Of a DNA stretch of 64,000 nt, positions 8,601-19,460 are shown in pieces (the first letter of the stretch is position 1; every line of letters starts with the position of its first letter). Source of the DNA: Arachnopeziza araneosa (lineage: Eukaryota > Ascomycota > Leotiomycetes > Helotiales > Arachnopezizaceae); the NCBI GenBank assembly GCA_003988855.1, contig QYAI01000012.1, forward strand, positions 1 to 64,000. The letters are read 5' to 3'. Below the pieces are notes generated by a model. The model had not been told where the DNA came from and searched no databases. It was given only the letters and a program-made list of their open reading frames with translations. The translations under genes were made by a program, and so were the position numbers.

Positions 8601-11459
8601 ATCACAGATAGTCGATGGCTTTCGACAGAGTACAGTTTCGAAGAGGTTCCTCCCACTGCGGCCCGTTTAGCATACATCTTGACACTGCTGGACTCAGATT
8701 TCGCAAAATATTTCACCCGAGTTCTCTTTATTCTCCTAAACTCCATGGCAAGTGACCAAGCCACAGTCCGGAGCAAAAGTCTTAGAAGCATCAATCAGCT
8801 TTTGGACACTGATCCAACTATTATTGATAGAGAGGCAACAGTTGTTTCTCGAATACAAGAATGTTTAGCAGATCCGTCCGTCCAAGTTCGGGAATCAGCT
8901 CTCAACCTAATTGCCAAGATTATCTCATCGAAACGAGCTCTGGAAAATGAGAATATCTCTCTCATTCTGGATCGCACCCGTGATAGTGGCGTTGGTGTGC
9001 GGAAACGTGCTATGAAATTAGGAAAGGAAATATATCTCAGGAACCAAAATCAGGATATTCGCAGTGCCGTTGCAGAAGCTTTGATGCACCGGGTAGATGA
9101 ACCAGATGAAGGCGTTAGGGATCTAGCAAGTCAAACGATGGAGGAAATCTGGATGTCACCCTTCTATGAGCCGACAGCAACCAATGATAGCTCCCCTCAG
9201 TTCAAACTGGCAATCGCTGATCATGTTGCCCTAATGGTCAAAACAGTTCAAGGTCTTCAACGAAATGGGAACCAATCATCAAATGTTTTAGATAAGGTTC
9301 TACAAAATATGCTGTCGGAAAATTCAAAGTTTGCTGAGCCGAATTTGAGGGTTTGTAAGGTTCTCGTAGCTGCAATGTTCGAGACTATTATCGACAATTC
9401 GTCTGGAGATGATAGTGGAGCAGCATCTGCAATAGATGCTTTGCGGATCCTCGAAACATTTGCAAAATCTAATTCTAAGATGTTCACTGCCGAGCAGATG
9501 CAGTTGCTCCAGCCGTACATCAAGAGCATACGAACGAACGAGCAACTAGCGATTTTTCGATCGGTTGTAAACATATACAGACATGTTCTGCCACACCTTT
9601 CTCGAGTCCATAACAACTTTCTCGAATCCGTCAGGAGCGACTTGATACCTGTAATCAATAAGCTATCAACAACACTTGTTGATGATGTGGTGGCTTGTGT
9701 TTCGATCATATGCGAGACACTGCAACATTTTGATGCATTGCTCTCGCTTCTCACAGCAGTACTGAAAAAGATTTTGACTTTCAAAAATACTAGTCTCAAC
9801 CCTGAAGCGGTCAAATTTCTGACTAGGCTATTGCCAATTGCTGGATGCTGCGCTAAGCATTGCGATTTTGAGCCACAACGCCAATCGCTTATCCAACATT
9901 TTCCCAAGCTCAAGAACGACTCAGTGCCGAAACTTATCACGGACACGTTGGCGCCTTTTGCCTCTCCAATATGTCCAGTGGCTGTGAGAAAACCTGCTCT
10001 TGAAGGAATAGGCATGGTTTGCCAATCATGGCCCAAGAACTTCACATTCGTGAATGTCTTCACTTCATTTGAACAAGTTTTTGAAGAGAAACTTCCAGCC
10101 TTAGAGATTATTGTCATGAAGGCTTTTAAAGACTTCTTGTTCATTGAAGAAAAGCGATCAGAAGCTGAGAACGAAGCCTTACCAGGGGCATCAGCGGACT
10201 CAAAAGCAACGTTAGGTGTTATGGGTGGTAGTCAAGGCGATGGAATCGCACTTGGTATTGCCCAACGATTCTTATCAAAAATCATAAATGTTGCTTTAAC
10301 AAGCAAACAAGATTCAGAAACTCTAATCGCAACCGAGGTCATAGCTAGTATCGCTCGACAAGGTCTCGTCCATCCAAAGCAACCAGGTATTGCTTTGATT
10401 GCTCTCGAAACTTCTCAAAACCCGAGGATTGCAGAAATAGCCTTTCGAGAGCACCGAAAGCTACATGAAAAGCATGAAACACTCTTTGAAAGGGATTATA
10501 TGACGGCAGTGCACGGTGCTTATGACTACCAACGAGATGTAGTGCAAGATACTCGTGGTGCTACCTCAAACCAAGGATATACTGCAAAACTTTCCTCTAT
10601 GCTCGAGGTCTTGAAGATCAGCAAGCTCAAAACTCGTAAAAAGTTTTATGACAATCTTTGCTCTCAGTTGGACGTCAGTAAGCCTCGCAAAGACGGAAAT
10701 GACAAGCAACTCTCCGCGAGGGATGTTGTCGATCATCTTGCATTTTCTCAATTCATTGTGGAAAACATGGCTTTCTTCGACTACCCGACTATTGATGAAC
10801 TACTTTCGGCCATAACAGCCATGGAGAAAAGAGTGTTCCTAGTAGGCACTGACATCGCCCATTCAATTGAGACCGAGATCTTTCATATTAGTCTCGAGGC
10901 TCCAACACAAGTCGATGCGGATGGCCAAATCCAACCACCAAAAGATGCAATCAACATTTCACGTCTGAAGCAATTGACAGCCACTACAATGACACTTTCA
11001 GTACTTGGAGAAGCAAGGACATATCTTAAGCGGCAGTATGGGTTGAAAACGAGCCGTCAAGATGGCAAAAGCAAAGCTGCGACAAAGGACCTCAACCGAG
11101 CTCCGGTTAGGGCCCCGGGAATCAATGGCGATAAGCTTTGGTCGCAAGTTACAGCTATCATGAAGGCACTGGAATCTGAGGAGTCGATGGTGAACCAGTG
11201 CCGTTCATTCGTAGAGCTTCTAAACCATGACCCCGACTTTAAAGTCGCTGCAGAAGGTGATGAAGATCGGCCACAGACTCCGGATGATGACGAGGTCGAT
11301 AGTCGAGGAACTCCTGGCCCGCCCGGGAGTGGCAGAGGCCGGAAGCGGAAGGCATCCATTACTCCTATAACACCTGGAGCGAAAAAGAAGAGAAGTAAGA
11401 CTAAAGCTGCCGGAAAGAGAGCAAGCATGGAGAGAAGTGACGATGATGATGACTTTTAG
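5616..11459 (+). CDS. scc2: Cohesin loader Scc2/Mis4 (NIPBL)
   Basis: Large HEAT-repeat subunit of the Scc2-Scc4 complex that loads cohesin onto chromosomes in the nucleus. Exons 5616-5766, 5820-6015 and 6062-11459 give 1,914 residues. The first intron (5767-5819) begins GC rather than GT, with a TCTAAC branch and CAG end; this join yields IIPFNSDIIPLPSMGLR, which reads smoothly, while no GT donor does. The second intron (6016-6061) is GTAAGA...ACAG. Features: an N-terminal Scc4-interacting low-complexity region to about residue 390, a long helical HEAT array (for example VQVRESALNLIAKI and GVGVRKRAMKLGKEI near 1050-1110), the C-terminal Nipped-B region (CAKHCDF, VRKPALEGIGMVC), and a basic then acidic tail ending ERSDDDDDF. 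Length and domain order fit the family. Confidence 0.95.
5767..5819 (+). other. GC-AG intron in scc2
   Basis: A 53-nt intron with donor CAG|GCATGAG, branch TTCTAAC and acceptor ATTCAG. It is needed to restore the frame between the first two exons; the GT sites nearby give introns too short or the wrong phase. GC-AG introns are a small minority class in fungi. Confidence 0.75.
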
Positions 11460-11936
11460 GAGTTGGGCGATTATTTCCTTGGCCAATTGAGGTTGGGGAG
11501 AAGAAAAGTTTCAGGTTCAGGTGGCCCGATTTCTCAAATATCCTGTACAATTATCCTAGAGCACGGCATGCTAGATCTTGAGACGAGGTTGATCTCAAAG
11601 CCAAAAATGCCTGTATTTCTTGCACAGGTACTTGCAGGATGCGCATATTGCAGTCACAAAGAGTGAGCTAGACAATATTCGTAATAAAAATAATAAAAGT
11701 ATCCAACATTAAAAAGAATTTTTTGAGTCCATAAGAGAAATTGATAGATACTATTGTGACAGGTTATCTTGGTAAGAGCTTAGAGGCTTGATAATAAATA
11801 CAGACTGAAATCCATGTGACGCACGACACATCTTATCCATATGTTGATTGAGTCTGGCTCCACAATACCCATTGCGCCTATTCTCCGTTTGCTTTGTACA
11901 TGAAATTACACGACTCGTTATTCGTACATACAATGC
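11460..11936. other. Convergent 3' spacer, scc2/suv3
   Basis: The two genes end toward each other here. An A-rich segment around 11680-11720 (AATAAAAATAATAAAAG) could serve 3' end formation for scc2. Nothing else is recognised. Confidence 0.4.
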
Positions 11937-14408
11937 CTACCCATTAACAGAATCTCGTAGCTCTGTGGATGTACCAGATGGTACGTAGAGGCCATCATCT
12001 AATTGTGGCGCATCCTCTTCCTCAACATTTAATTCTTCTTCTGTATCGAGGCCCAGTCCTTTAGTATCAACATTAACCTCATTATGCTCCACTACGCCTC
12101 TACTAACTTGTCGTCGTTGTGCTTCTTTCAACAAATCATTCATCCTCTTGTTAAGTAATCGCTCTCTTCCTTGCTCATTCCACTGCACTTCGGCAAGGCA
12201 CTCGTCAATTTTCTTCTCAACCAGAGTTTTAGTATGGAAAGCGAGTGCTTGGCTTGTGAATACGCCGTTGTATCGGTAGCTTAGCCAAAGGTAGAGGGTC
12301 AGAGCTTTGTGTAGAGTCTCTGCTTCTCTCAAGTAGCCTCGGGTACCGTCGGCATGCTGGTGGATCTTACGTTCCAGGAGTTCGAGATTAAGTGACTGCA
12401 GATCGAGTAGCTCACCACCAGAGTGGTTAGCTACGCAAGCTGCTAGCTCGGTGAGGATCACTGGGAATCCTTGATCGCGAAGAGACACGGGAGCTTTCAT
12501 GAATATTAACCGGTCGGCGTTGGTGAGGTTAATATCTTGGATCAGGTCCGCAACTGCAACCTCTTCCTTTAAACGACCAATGGTGAAGATGGGACTGGTC
12601 ATTGCCATTTTGTACAGGCTCACGTAAATGTAGCTGAATGGTATTTCAGGTGGAAAGTAGCTGGCAAAGCGATGAACAACATTGTCGGGAGGTAGAATCG
12701 TGGCGGTTCTCAAGGGCCTGACTTCTGTTTCCATGGCTTTGTTTACAATAGGAAGATCAAACTTGTCGAATGTGGTCACATAACCAACATTCTGCTTCGC
12801 CGGGCCCAATGCAATATCAAGAGATTGCCCATCTTCAGAAGCATGTCCTTTCGAATTTGCTGTCACTGCTTCGTGAGCACTCTTGTACCTGCCTGCGCGT
12901 CCAGCAATCTGCTTAATTTCCGAAGGCCGTATTAGACGGAATCCGAATCCATCATTTTTGGAGGTTGCCTCAAAGATAATTCGCCTAATGCTCAAATTTA
13001 ATCCCATTCCGACGGCATCACTAGCAACAAGGAAGTCGTAATCGTTGTCAGGATCGTTAAAAAGAGCAGCTTGCTGAGCACGAGTCTCTGGCGGCAAGGA
13101 GCCATACACAACAGCACAGCGCCTTCCGGTGACCTTCTCGATAGAGGATTTCATTGCGTGAATACCAACTCGGGTAAAGAGGATGATAGCGTCGCCTTTC
13201 TTGAGCTCAGTAAGCTTGCCACCTATGCTCTTGCTCTCCATTTCCAAAGGATTAAGTCTTTCATATCTATGTATGACAAGCTTTTCTCCGGTAAGTGCGC
13301 ATATCTTTTTGATCAATTCTTCGGTGCGGACTTCACCACACAAATGTACTTCTTTAGCTTGAACCCCAAGGAAAGCTTGCGTCCATGCCCAGCCTCGCTC
13401 CTCGTCAGCGATCATCTGAATCTCATCGATGACCGCGACATCGACCTTGGCATTTAATGAGACCATCTCAACCGTACAGCTTTGCATCACATGATTTAGA
13501 TCTGGAGGGACTCTCTTTTCCTCTCCTGTAACTAGAGCACAAAGTTTGCCCTTGGCGTTGAATCTGGTATAGACTTCGTGAGCGAGAAGCCGCAGAGGCC
13601 CAGCATATATCCCAGTCTCTGCCCCCTCCAGTCTTTTCAGGGCGTGGTATGTCTTTCCAGAGTTTGTGGGGCCAATGTGGAGGTGTATGGTTCGTTGAAT
13701 AGCTCTTGTCGCAGGGTACCATTCTGTCGGGTGTTGAAGGTCTGCGAGCCGTTCTTGTGCCTGGAGTTGTTGCCACGACATCTTCAGCTTGGGATTCATT
13801 AAGAATGTTATGAAAGAATGCCTGAGCTCATCATGTAGGTATCTCAAATTTCCTTCTACGAAGCTTGCTCGAAGTCGGTAGAATATCGAATTATTCGTCT
13901 TGTCAATCCTCCCTCTTTCTGCTTGCTTGATGGCGCCTCTTAAGTGATCCCGAAATTGAAGTATAGCATCCTGTACTTCTGGTCTAGACTTCAAATCATA
14001 GATACGCAATTTTTTGAATCCCGTTCGGATTAAATTTTCCTGTAACAATAGGAGTTGCTCTTCCAAGAGCCTTCCGAACACGCTATACGTGGATTCATCC
14101 GTAGATGTCTTCTTCGACCTCGACGAACGCGAGCCGCCTTTATATCTCTTTTGTTCCAGATATGGAGTCTACAATGCCTACGTGAGATTATATAGAGCAC
14201 CTTCAAGGAGACCTCATACCTTTCTATCCATAATTTCGCCAGAGAATAATTTTGTTATGCGCAAAGGATCTCCTCCAACAAGGGGGGTGGTCTGGCCGGA
14301 AAGCCATCTTGCTGGCTGTTGATTCGCAGAGAGATATGTTTTGGATAGTTCCGAAGCTCGAAACATGCAAATGATACATCTCTTCGCAGGACTGTTCCCT
14401 AATAACAT
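11937..14408 (-). CDS. suv3: Mitochondrial RNA helicase Suv3
   Basis: ATP-dependent helicase of the mitochondrial degradosome, which unwinds RNA for the 3' exonuclease Dss1. Exons 14408-14220 and 14168-11937 give 806 residues; the 51-nt intron 14169-14219 is GTATGA...TGTAG. Exon 1 is a basic, acid-poor mitochondrial leader (MLLGNSPAKRCIICMFRASELS). The core motifs follow: Walker A GPTNSGKT at about 229-236, AGPLRLLAHEVY (Ia), Walker B/DExH VIDEIQMIAD, motif III-like LCGEVRTEE, ILFTRVGIHA (IV), VASDAVGMGLNL (V) and QIAGRAGRY (VI). The C-terminal SUV3 helical domain and an acidic tail end at SVNG. I used the ATG at 14408 because the frame further upstream has only non-ATG starts and then a stop. 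Divergent from the VAMP7-type gene. Confidence 0.95.
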
Positions 14409-14624
14409 CCCGCTGAACAATTGAATGGAAGTGGTATTACAAGGCGAACGTTATCATACACATTTTTTTTGGTGAGGAGCATGCGAATACGACAAACCTA
14501 TACGAGAAAATGCGAGCCTCAGCCTCATGTGGTGATGCAAAGCCTGAAACTGCGTCATCATTCCTTCCTCGGAAAACAACAATTCGACAGAAGACAACCT
14601 ACTCATTCTGTCAAATCCCACAAA
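14409..14624. promoter_or_regulatory. Divergent suv3/VAMP7 promoter
   Basis: Only 216 bases separate the two start codons. The plus-strand frame stays open through much of this spacer, so a longer R-SNARE N-terminus is formally possible, but the Met at 14625 matches the start of the longin domain. No TATA box is obvious. Confidence 0.4.
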
Positions 14625-15359
14625 ATGGCCTCCTCATCAAGCCCTCCAACGCCGCTACTTTACGCATGTATTGCTCACAACACCACTATATTGACGGAAC
14701 ATATCACATCTGCATCCTCGCAAACTTCCTCTCTTGCATCACTGGTACTTCCTAAAATCACGCACAGCACAGCACAAAAGCTCACTTACACCCATAATAA
14801 CAACTTCATCCACTACATCGCCGATGCTCCAACCGAATATCCACCGGCATCTTCATCTGCAGGCGGACTCACATATCTCGTAGTCGCAGACTCTTCACTT
14901 GGACGACGCATTCCGTTCGGATTTCTCGTCGAAATCAAGAAGCGCTTCTTGGATCAATACCCACCAGAAAGTACCGATTTCGCATCGCTCCCAAATTATG
15001 GCGCAGGTAGCTTCAATACCGAGTTAAAGACGCTCATGATTAATTATGGGACTACGAAAGCGGGGAAGGAGGATGCGATTCAGAATGTTCAAAGCGAGAT
15101 TGAAAATGTGAGGGGAATCATGAGTCAGAATATTGAGAGTCTGTTGGAGAGGGGTGAGCGGATTGATCTGTTGGTTGATAAGACGGATAGGTTGGATGGG
15201 AATGCTCATGATTTTCGGGTCAGGAGTAGAGGGTTGAGAAGGAAGATGTGGTGGAAGAACATCAAGTTGATGGCGCTATTGACGCTAGTGGTCATTTTTT
15301 TGATTTATCTGTTTGTTGGATTTGGATGCGGATTGCCAGGTTGGTCAAAATGCGTATAG
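14625..15359 (+). CDS. R-SNARE of the VAMP7/Nyv1 type
   Basis: A vesicle-membrane SNARE of 244 residues in one exon, expected on late endosomes, vacuole or secretory vesicles. It has the three-part longin-SNARE layout: an N-terminal longin domain (LLYACIAHNTTILTEH...NFIHYIADAPTEY...LTYLVVADSSLGRRIPFGFLVEI, about 10-130), an R-SNARE helix (NVRGIMSQNIESLLERGERIDLLVDKTDRL, quoted in parts, with the zero-layer Arg in LLERGE) and a single C-terminal transmembrane segment (LMALLTLVVIFLIYLFVGF) with a short lumenal tail. In filamentous fungi this protein is the functional counterpart of yeast Nyv1. It shares the theme of membrane fusion with sec1 about 6 kb away. Confidence 0.9.
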   Translation: MASSSSPPTPLLYACIAHNTTILTEHITSASSQTSSLASLVLPKITHSTAQKLTYTHNNNFIHYIADAPTEYPPASSSAGGLTYLVVADSSLGRRIPFGFLVEIKKRFLDQYPPESTDFASLPNYGAGSFNTELKTLMINYGTTKAGKEDAIQNVQSEIENVRGIMSQNIESLLERGERIDLLVDKTDRLDGNAHDFRVRSRGLRRKMWWKNIKLMALLTLVVIFLIYLFVGFGCGLPGWSKCV

Positions 15360-15729
15360 GCTGAAGGGGAAGAGTGGCTTCTTGAGGGTTGTATCATATG
15401 AAAACGTAAGCGCAATCAGGTTATACCATAGGAGTTCTGGTGATGTTTTATTTTTACCATTGATATAGTCGACTCTTTATGAATTCTGCTTCCTAAAGAG
15501 TTTGAAAGTAGCACATTAGATATTTTCACCAAGCAAAAAAAACGAGCTTATGCAAGTTACAATAACTTTTTAACTTCTGATAAAAGTTGAACAACAAGTA
15601 TAGTTTATCTTGGTATACCGCTTTCGAAGTCTTAGAGAGTATAGCCATCACTCTCATTCTTGCATCATAGAACGTATCCTATATTCCCATATTTACAAAC
15701 GCTATAAATACAACTGCAAACCAATCTCC
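15360..15729. other. Convergent 3' spacer
   Basis: AT-rich spacer between the ends of the R-SNARE gene and the minus-strand hypothetical gene. No ORF or RNA gene is recognised. Confidence 0.35.
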
Positions 15730-16248
15730 TCACAAATTCACACCTCCCACTGCACACCTCTGAATTCCATCATTATACACATACCCCACCGCAACGGGAC
15801 TCGACCAATTCCCTTGCCCAGATCTAACCCCCATCGGCGCCTTCTTCAATCGACTCGTGAAGAACACCGGATGTCGTATCGTAGGATCTAAGCGTACTAA
15901 CCCGTTTGAAGTCGCTGCTGTGACTTGTGCTGGTCGTGCGATGAGCAGTGCTGCTTGTAACGGCAAAGGCGGCATAGCTTCTATCTGTGTTCTGGGAGGG
16001 GTGTAGGTATATGTTGGGGTCGATATGGGGGTGGATAGTGAGGTGATGGTGCGCGAGGGTTGTTGGTTTAATGGGTTGGAGGATGGGTGGCTTTGAGGAG
16101 GGAGCTAGAATATGTTAGTGAATGGATGGCAACTGAGAATGGATGAGAAGCTCACCCTCGGCCTCGACGGTTGCATCGTGGATATCATTGTCTTTTGCTG
16201 ATGTGGAATCTTGCTCTCGAAGATCTGGGAGATGGAGTAACCGGGCAT
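15730..16248 (-). CDS. Hypothetical protein, two exons
   Basis: Two minus-strand frames join across a well-formed 51-nt intron (16105-16155, GTGAGC...TTCTAG) in matching phase. This gives 155 residues from MPGYSISQIFESKIP to CAVGGVNL. The first half is rich in Pro, Ser and Thr; the second half (LPLQAALLIARPAQVTAATS, then RHPVFFTSRLKKAPMGVRSG) is more ordered and may continue a conserved domain. I do not recognise the family. The 5' end is uncertain: the frame remains open above 16248 without an ATG, and a minus-strand 36-codon ORF at 16431-16541 could be an upstream exon. The 3' end may also hide a short last exon. Confidence 0.5.
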
Positions 16249-16721
16249 TTTGGAAGTGGAAATGTGGGGTAGGGTAGTGGCTTGATATCCTCGGCCCGCA
16301 CTTGCATGCAAATGTATTCCCCTGTCAGGGTTGGCAGTCGAAGTCACTGGTACAGTAGTAATATTTGGATGAAGTCAATGGAGAAGCCTTTGCATTTATA
16401 TCGACTGGGTTTTCCTACTCGAAATATTCGCTATCTTTTTAGCAGCAGCGCTCTAAAACCTTTCCATCTGATTTTGACGGCAACCGCTTCGGCGCGGACC
16501 TCGCCGATGAACCGTACCCACAATTGCTGCTGCTTCGGCATCCTCGAGGGCTTTTCTAAGGGGTGCTGACTGGTTTCGACTATGACAACTCACAGTGGTT
16601 CATACTTCACAGGATGACTTGGAAGAAACGGCCCTCCTCTTCTTGAGAATCACATCGTCCTGCTCACTCTTCAAAGTAGTAAAAGGATTCACACATCTCT
16701 TAACAGCACAATCTTGATTTT
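16249..16721. other. Spacer with a possible upstream exon
   Basis: Between two minus-strand genes. It holds a minus-strand ORF of 36 codons (16431-16541, MPKQQQLWVRFIGEV...) with a basic C-terminal half. No splice path from it to the 15.7-kb gene is convincing. Otherwise this is the promoter of the hypothetical gene. Confidence 0.3.
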
Positions 16722-17801
16722 CTAAGCACAATCGCAATCATCCCATTTAGTGTCATCATCATTCTCCTTTTCTAGCCCCTTCACAAAGCTAGCTATTTCA
16801 AGCCTTCGTCTCTCAGCTTCTAAATAAATCAAGCGCAGAGATTCTTTGTAATCCGCATCTACTGACTCTCGAGACAAATGCACTTCGGCGTCCTGGATGC
16901 GGCTGAACACCGGTGTTACTGAAACTGCATGATCTCTGACGCTTGTCTGTGTGCTAGAAATGGGTGGACTCCGTTGTACCCTTTGCTGGTCTTCGCTACC
17001 TCCAAATTCATAGAAATCATATGCCACAGACGCAATAAGAATGAAAATGAAGAGGAGAAGATTTCTGACCCACGGCAAATGATACCAAGGTCCAAGAATC
17101 TCAGGAGACTCGATCACCGTCCGCAAAATCGATACGTCATCCTCAAAATTATCTCTTAGGTTTCTGAGTTCACAGACATCTTTGCTACTTCTCATAGCGA
17201 GCTTCTTCTTTTCCAGGCTTAAAACATCGCACATTGTTTTAATGTTGATGACGATTTCTTTTTTTGATTGGTAGTTGTCATCTTCGTTCCACTCTCTGAT
17301 CAGTTGTCGGAGTATCCAAGGTGCGTTAAGGGTAGGTATTTTCTTATCTCCTTGTTGGAGAAAACACCGTTCGTTCTCTGACAAATCCAAGTTATAACAT
17401 TCCCTATATTGAGGCAAGATGTAATGATCAATAATCTTGACATCGACGGGTACATCCTTATTTTCCCGCTTCATAATTATTTGTAGGGCTTTGGATTGAG
17501 GATGTTTCCTAAAGCCTACGTCCGTGAAGATCGTTTCCGTGCTCAAAGTATGGGAAACCTCTTCCACAGATATCCTGACATTTGGTTGAATGACCATCTC
17601 GATGTGGGATGCCTGTCGATAAGGAAGGGCATGGTTCTGAGCGTGGAACATGATTGCGGCATCGCCAATAATACCGTACTTAATGTTTTTCGCCAATAAA
17701 TCTCGTTGGATGATTGTGCTATATTTCATTGCTGTGACTAGCCTATGAACGGCTGCTTGGAACTCAGCCTCTGTTGGCTGAAGTCGAGCCCCAATATACA
17801 T
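16722..17801 (-). CDS. Membrane-anchored nucleotidyltransferase-like protein
   Basis: A 359-residue single-exon protein. Residues about 38-130 resemble the minimal nucleotidyltransferase fold: a helix leading to IKYGIIGDAAIMFHAQ (where active enzymes have GG or GS), a strand SHIEMVIQ at the place of the catalytic Asp-x-Asp, and VPVDVKIID as the third acidic strand. The helical segment LNAPWILRQLIREWNE...KKEIVINIKTMCDVLS then matches the usual C-terminal helices of such proteins. The first acidic pair is replaced (His-Ile-Glu), so catalysis is doubtful. One transmembrane helix (NLLLFIFILIASVAYDFY, about 247-264) and a charged tail ending in DDCDCA follow. Function unknown; the fold call is inference from motif order. 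Confidence 0.6.
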   Translation of the reverse strand: MYIGARLQPTEAEFQAAVHRLVTAMKYSTIIQRDLLAKNIKYGIIGDAAIMFHAQNHALPYRQASHIEMVIQPNVRISVEEVSHTLSTETIFTDVGFRKHPQSKALQIIMKRENKDVPVDVKIIDHYILPQYRECYNLDLSENERCFLQQGDKKIPTLNAPWILRQLIREWNEDDNYQSKKEIVINIKTMCDVLSLEKKKLAMRSSKDVCELRNLRDNFEDDVSILRTVIESPEILGPWYHLPWVRNLLLFIFILIASVAYDFYEFGGSEDQQRVQRSPPISSTQTSVRDHAVSVTPVFSRIQDAEVHLSRESVDADYKESLRLIYLEAERRRLEIASFVKGLEKENDDDTKWDDCDCA

Positions 17802-17987
17802 TCTTTAAATCGGTTGCTGATCTTAAACTGGAAAGAATGCACATGTTGGTTGGGACAATGAGAAATCGACCTATTCCCAATTACTGTTTTCTTTATGACG
17901 TCCTAATGCGTCGATTGCAAAGGACGAAAGAGGTAAGAACATAAGTATAAGTGACCCCATCGCTACCATTCGAAATATGATAACACT

Positions 17988-19226
17988 TCATTTTGATTTC
18001 TTTTCCTTTCGAGACTTCGGTTTCGTGTTCTCTTTAGATGTAGAGCTCGAGAATGCTTCATTGGCCGGTGATGCAGCTTTCTTCGCTACATCCTCCTCTT
18101 TCTTCTCTAATGCTCGCTTGACCGCTTCCTCCCGTTCAACTCTCTCGATCAATTTTTCACTGCCTTGCCACAGCTTTTTGGCGACTGCTTCGTCCTTTAC
18201 ATCACTTCTAACAAAGTTCAACTCCTGACATTCTTTAATTAATTTGCCTCCGGCGCCTCGGCCGAGTGTTGCCTCCATAGCAGCATATAAAAAGCTCTGA
18301 GCACCCCCTTCTGAGCTTTTCAGCAACAGCCAAACGTTCTGCCACATCGCAAGATACAGCCCCAAACCCCATAGAGTCCCTCGAGTCAACCATCTTCGCA
18401 TACCAGGCGTGCGCGAGTAACCAGGATTGACAAATATGACTCGTGCATTGGATGGCATCCCATCAGGTCTCTTATAAGAATCCAGATGCTTTTGAAACGC
18501 GTGCCCAAATATAGTTAATGCTAGCTTGCTTCGTGCATATGCCTTTGCTGGAGACCATTCTTTCTTCTTCATTGCATCGCTGCCATCATCGATAGAAGGT
18601 GACTGAGAATAAGCAGGACATATTGCAAATATTATTCGCACATCTCGATCTGGAGGTTGCGCGCGTATCGCAGGGCTGAGTATACTCAGGAGGTGAAAGT
18701 TCGCCAGGTAATTGACCATCCAAGTTTCCTCAAGGCCTTCTTCTGTCAATACTCGAGGCTTCCCTGGTGGCGTGAGAGTTGCTGCGCATAATATTATCAT
18801 ATCCAATCGTCTTGGTGGTGCATTATCGATCCATTTCGTCGCGAATTGTCTAATGCTGTAGAGAGAAGATAGCTCAACTTGCTCCGCATATATCATCTCA
18901 TTGCCGCTCCTCTCCCTCAGATCCTCAATGAAGTCGACAAGAAAGATGTCCTTTGGAGATTGACGGACAAGGAGTACTAACTGCGCTCCTCGTTGTGCCA
19001 AACTTAGGGCTGTTGCCGCCCCTATCCCCGATGTAGCGCCTGTCATCATTATAACCTTCCCATGCATCTGCCGCTCCGAGGTATTTGAATCTCCTATCGA
19101 GTACCATTTGACAAATCCTATCATCGTGAGTGCCAACACAACTCCTAGAATGATCCAGCCATTAGGCAACAAAAGTCTCCCGTTCGATATCGCCGTGACT
19201 GCAGATGCCAATATGTGAATTGCCAT
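17988..19226 (-). CDS. Membrane-bound short-chain dehydrogenase (Env9-like)
   Basis: A 412-residue NAD(P)-dependent oxidoreductase with an N-terminal membrane anchor (about 22-43, GWIILGVVLALTMIGFVKWY), the cofactor loop TGATSGIG at 62-69 and the catalytic Tyr-x3-Lys as YARSK (Tyr230, Lys234). The layout matches yeast Env9 and vertebrate RDH11-14, which sit on lipid droplets or ER. Two signature spots are unusual: NNAG is replaced by LCAAT (about 146-150), and the Ser-Ser strand upstream of Tyr reads IIFAICPAYSQS. A long Lys/Glu-rich tail (about 350-412) is added. The Met at 19226 precedes the anchor; the frame above it lacks ATG. Divergent from the G-patch gene. Confidence 0.85.
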   Translation of the reverse strand: MAIHILASAVTAISNGRLLLPNGWIILGVVLALTMIGFVKWYSIGDSNTSERQMHGKVIMMTGATSGIGAATALSLAQRGAQLVLLVRQSPKDIFLVDFIEDLRERSGNEMIYAEQVELSSLYSIRQFATKWIDNAPPRRLDMIILCAATLTPPGKPRVLTEEGLEETWMVNYLANFHLLSILSPAIRAQPPDRDVRIIFAICPAYSQSPSIDDGSDAMKKKEWSPAKAYARSKLALTIFGHAFQKHLDSYKRPDGMPSNARVIFVNPGYSRTPGMRRWLTRGTLWGLGLYLAMWQNVWLLLKSSEGGAQSFLYAAMEATLGRGAGGKLIKECQELNFVRSDVKDEAVAKKLWQGSEKLIERVEREEAVKRALEKKEEDVAKKAASPANEAFSSSTSKENTKPKSRKEKKSK

Positions 19227-19460
19227 TTTTGATTGCAAGGAGGAGAGCCACGCGGGTTCTATGAAGACTTCTCGAGACTTTCGTCCAGGGGGTTGAAAAG
19301 AGACACGCAAGAAAGGACCTTTTTAGCGAGAGCGTGGCAGATTTAAGCTTATTTTTAGCTTGAGTGCTAACCTTAGTGGGCGATGGAAGTCTAAGTACCT
19401 ATCTTCCACCTGGCAGGGTTGACCTTCCTTTCGCCTCTCAAATATAACAAATCCAGAAAG
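19227..19460. promoter_or_regulatory. Divergent SDR/G-patch promoter
   Basis: A 234-base spacer between start codons, with pyrimidine strips near 19420-19440. Motif-level signals are not evident. Confidence 0.4.

Noticed and set aside
9257..10144. 295-codon minus-strand frame
   Set aside because: Antisense shadow inside scc2; no family resemblance and no promoter.
14421..14624. 68-residue N-terminal extension of the R-SNARE
   Set aside because: Sequence is not longin-like and begins at the opposite gene's start; the Met at 14625 fits the family.
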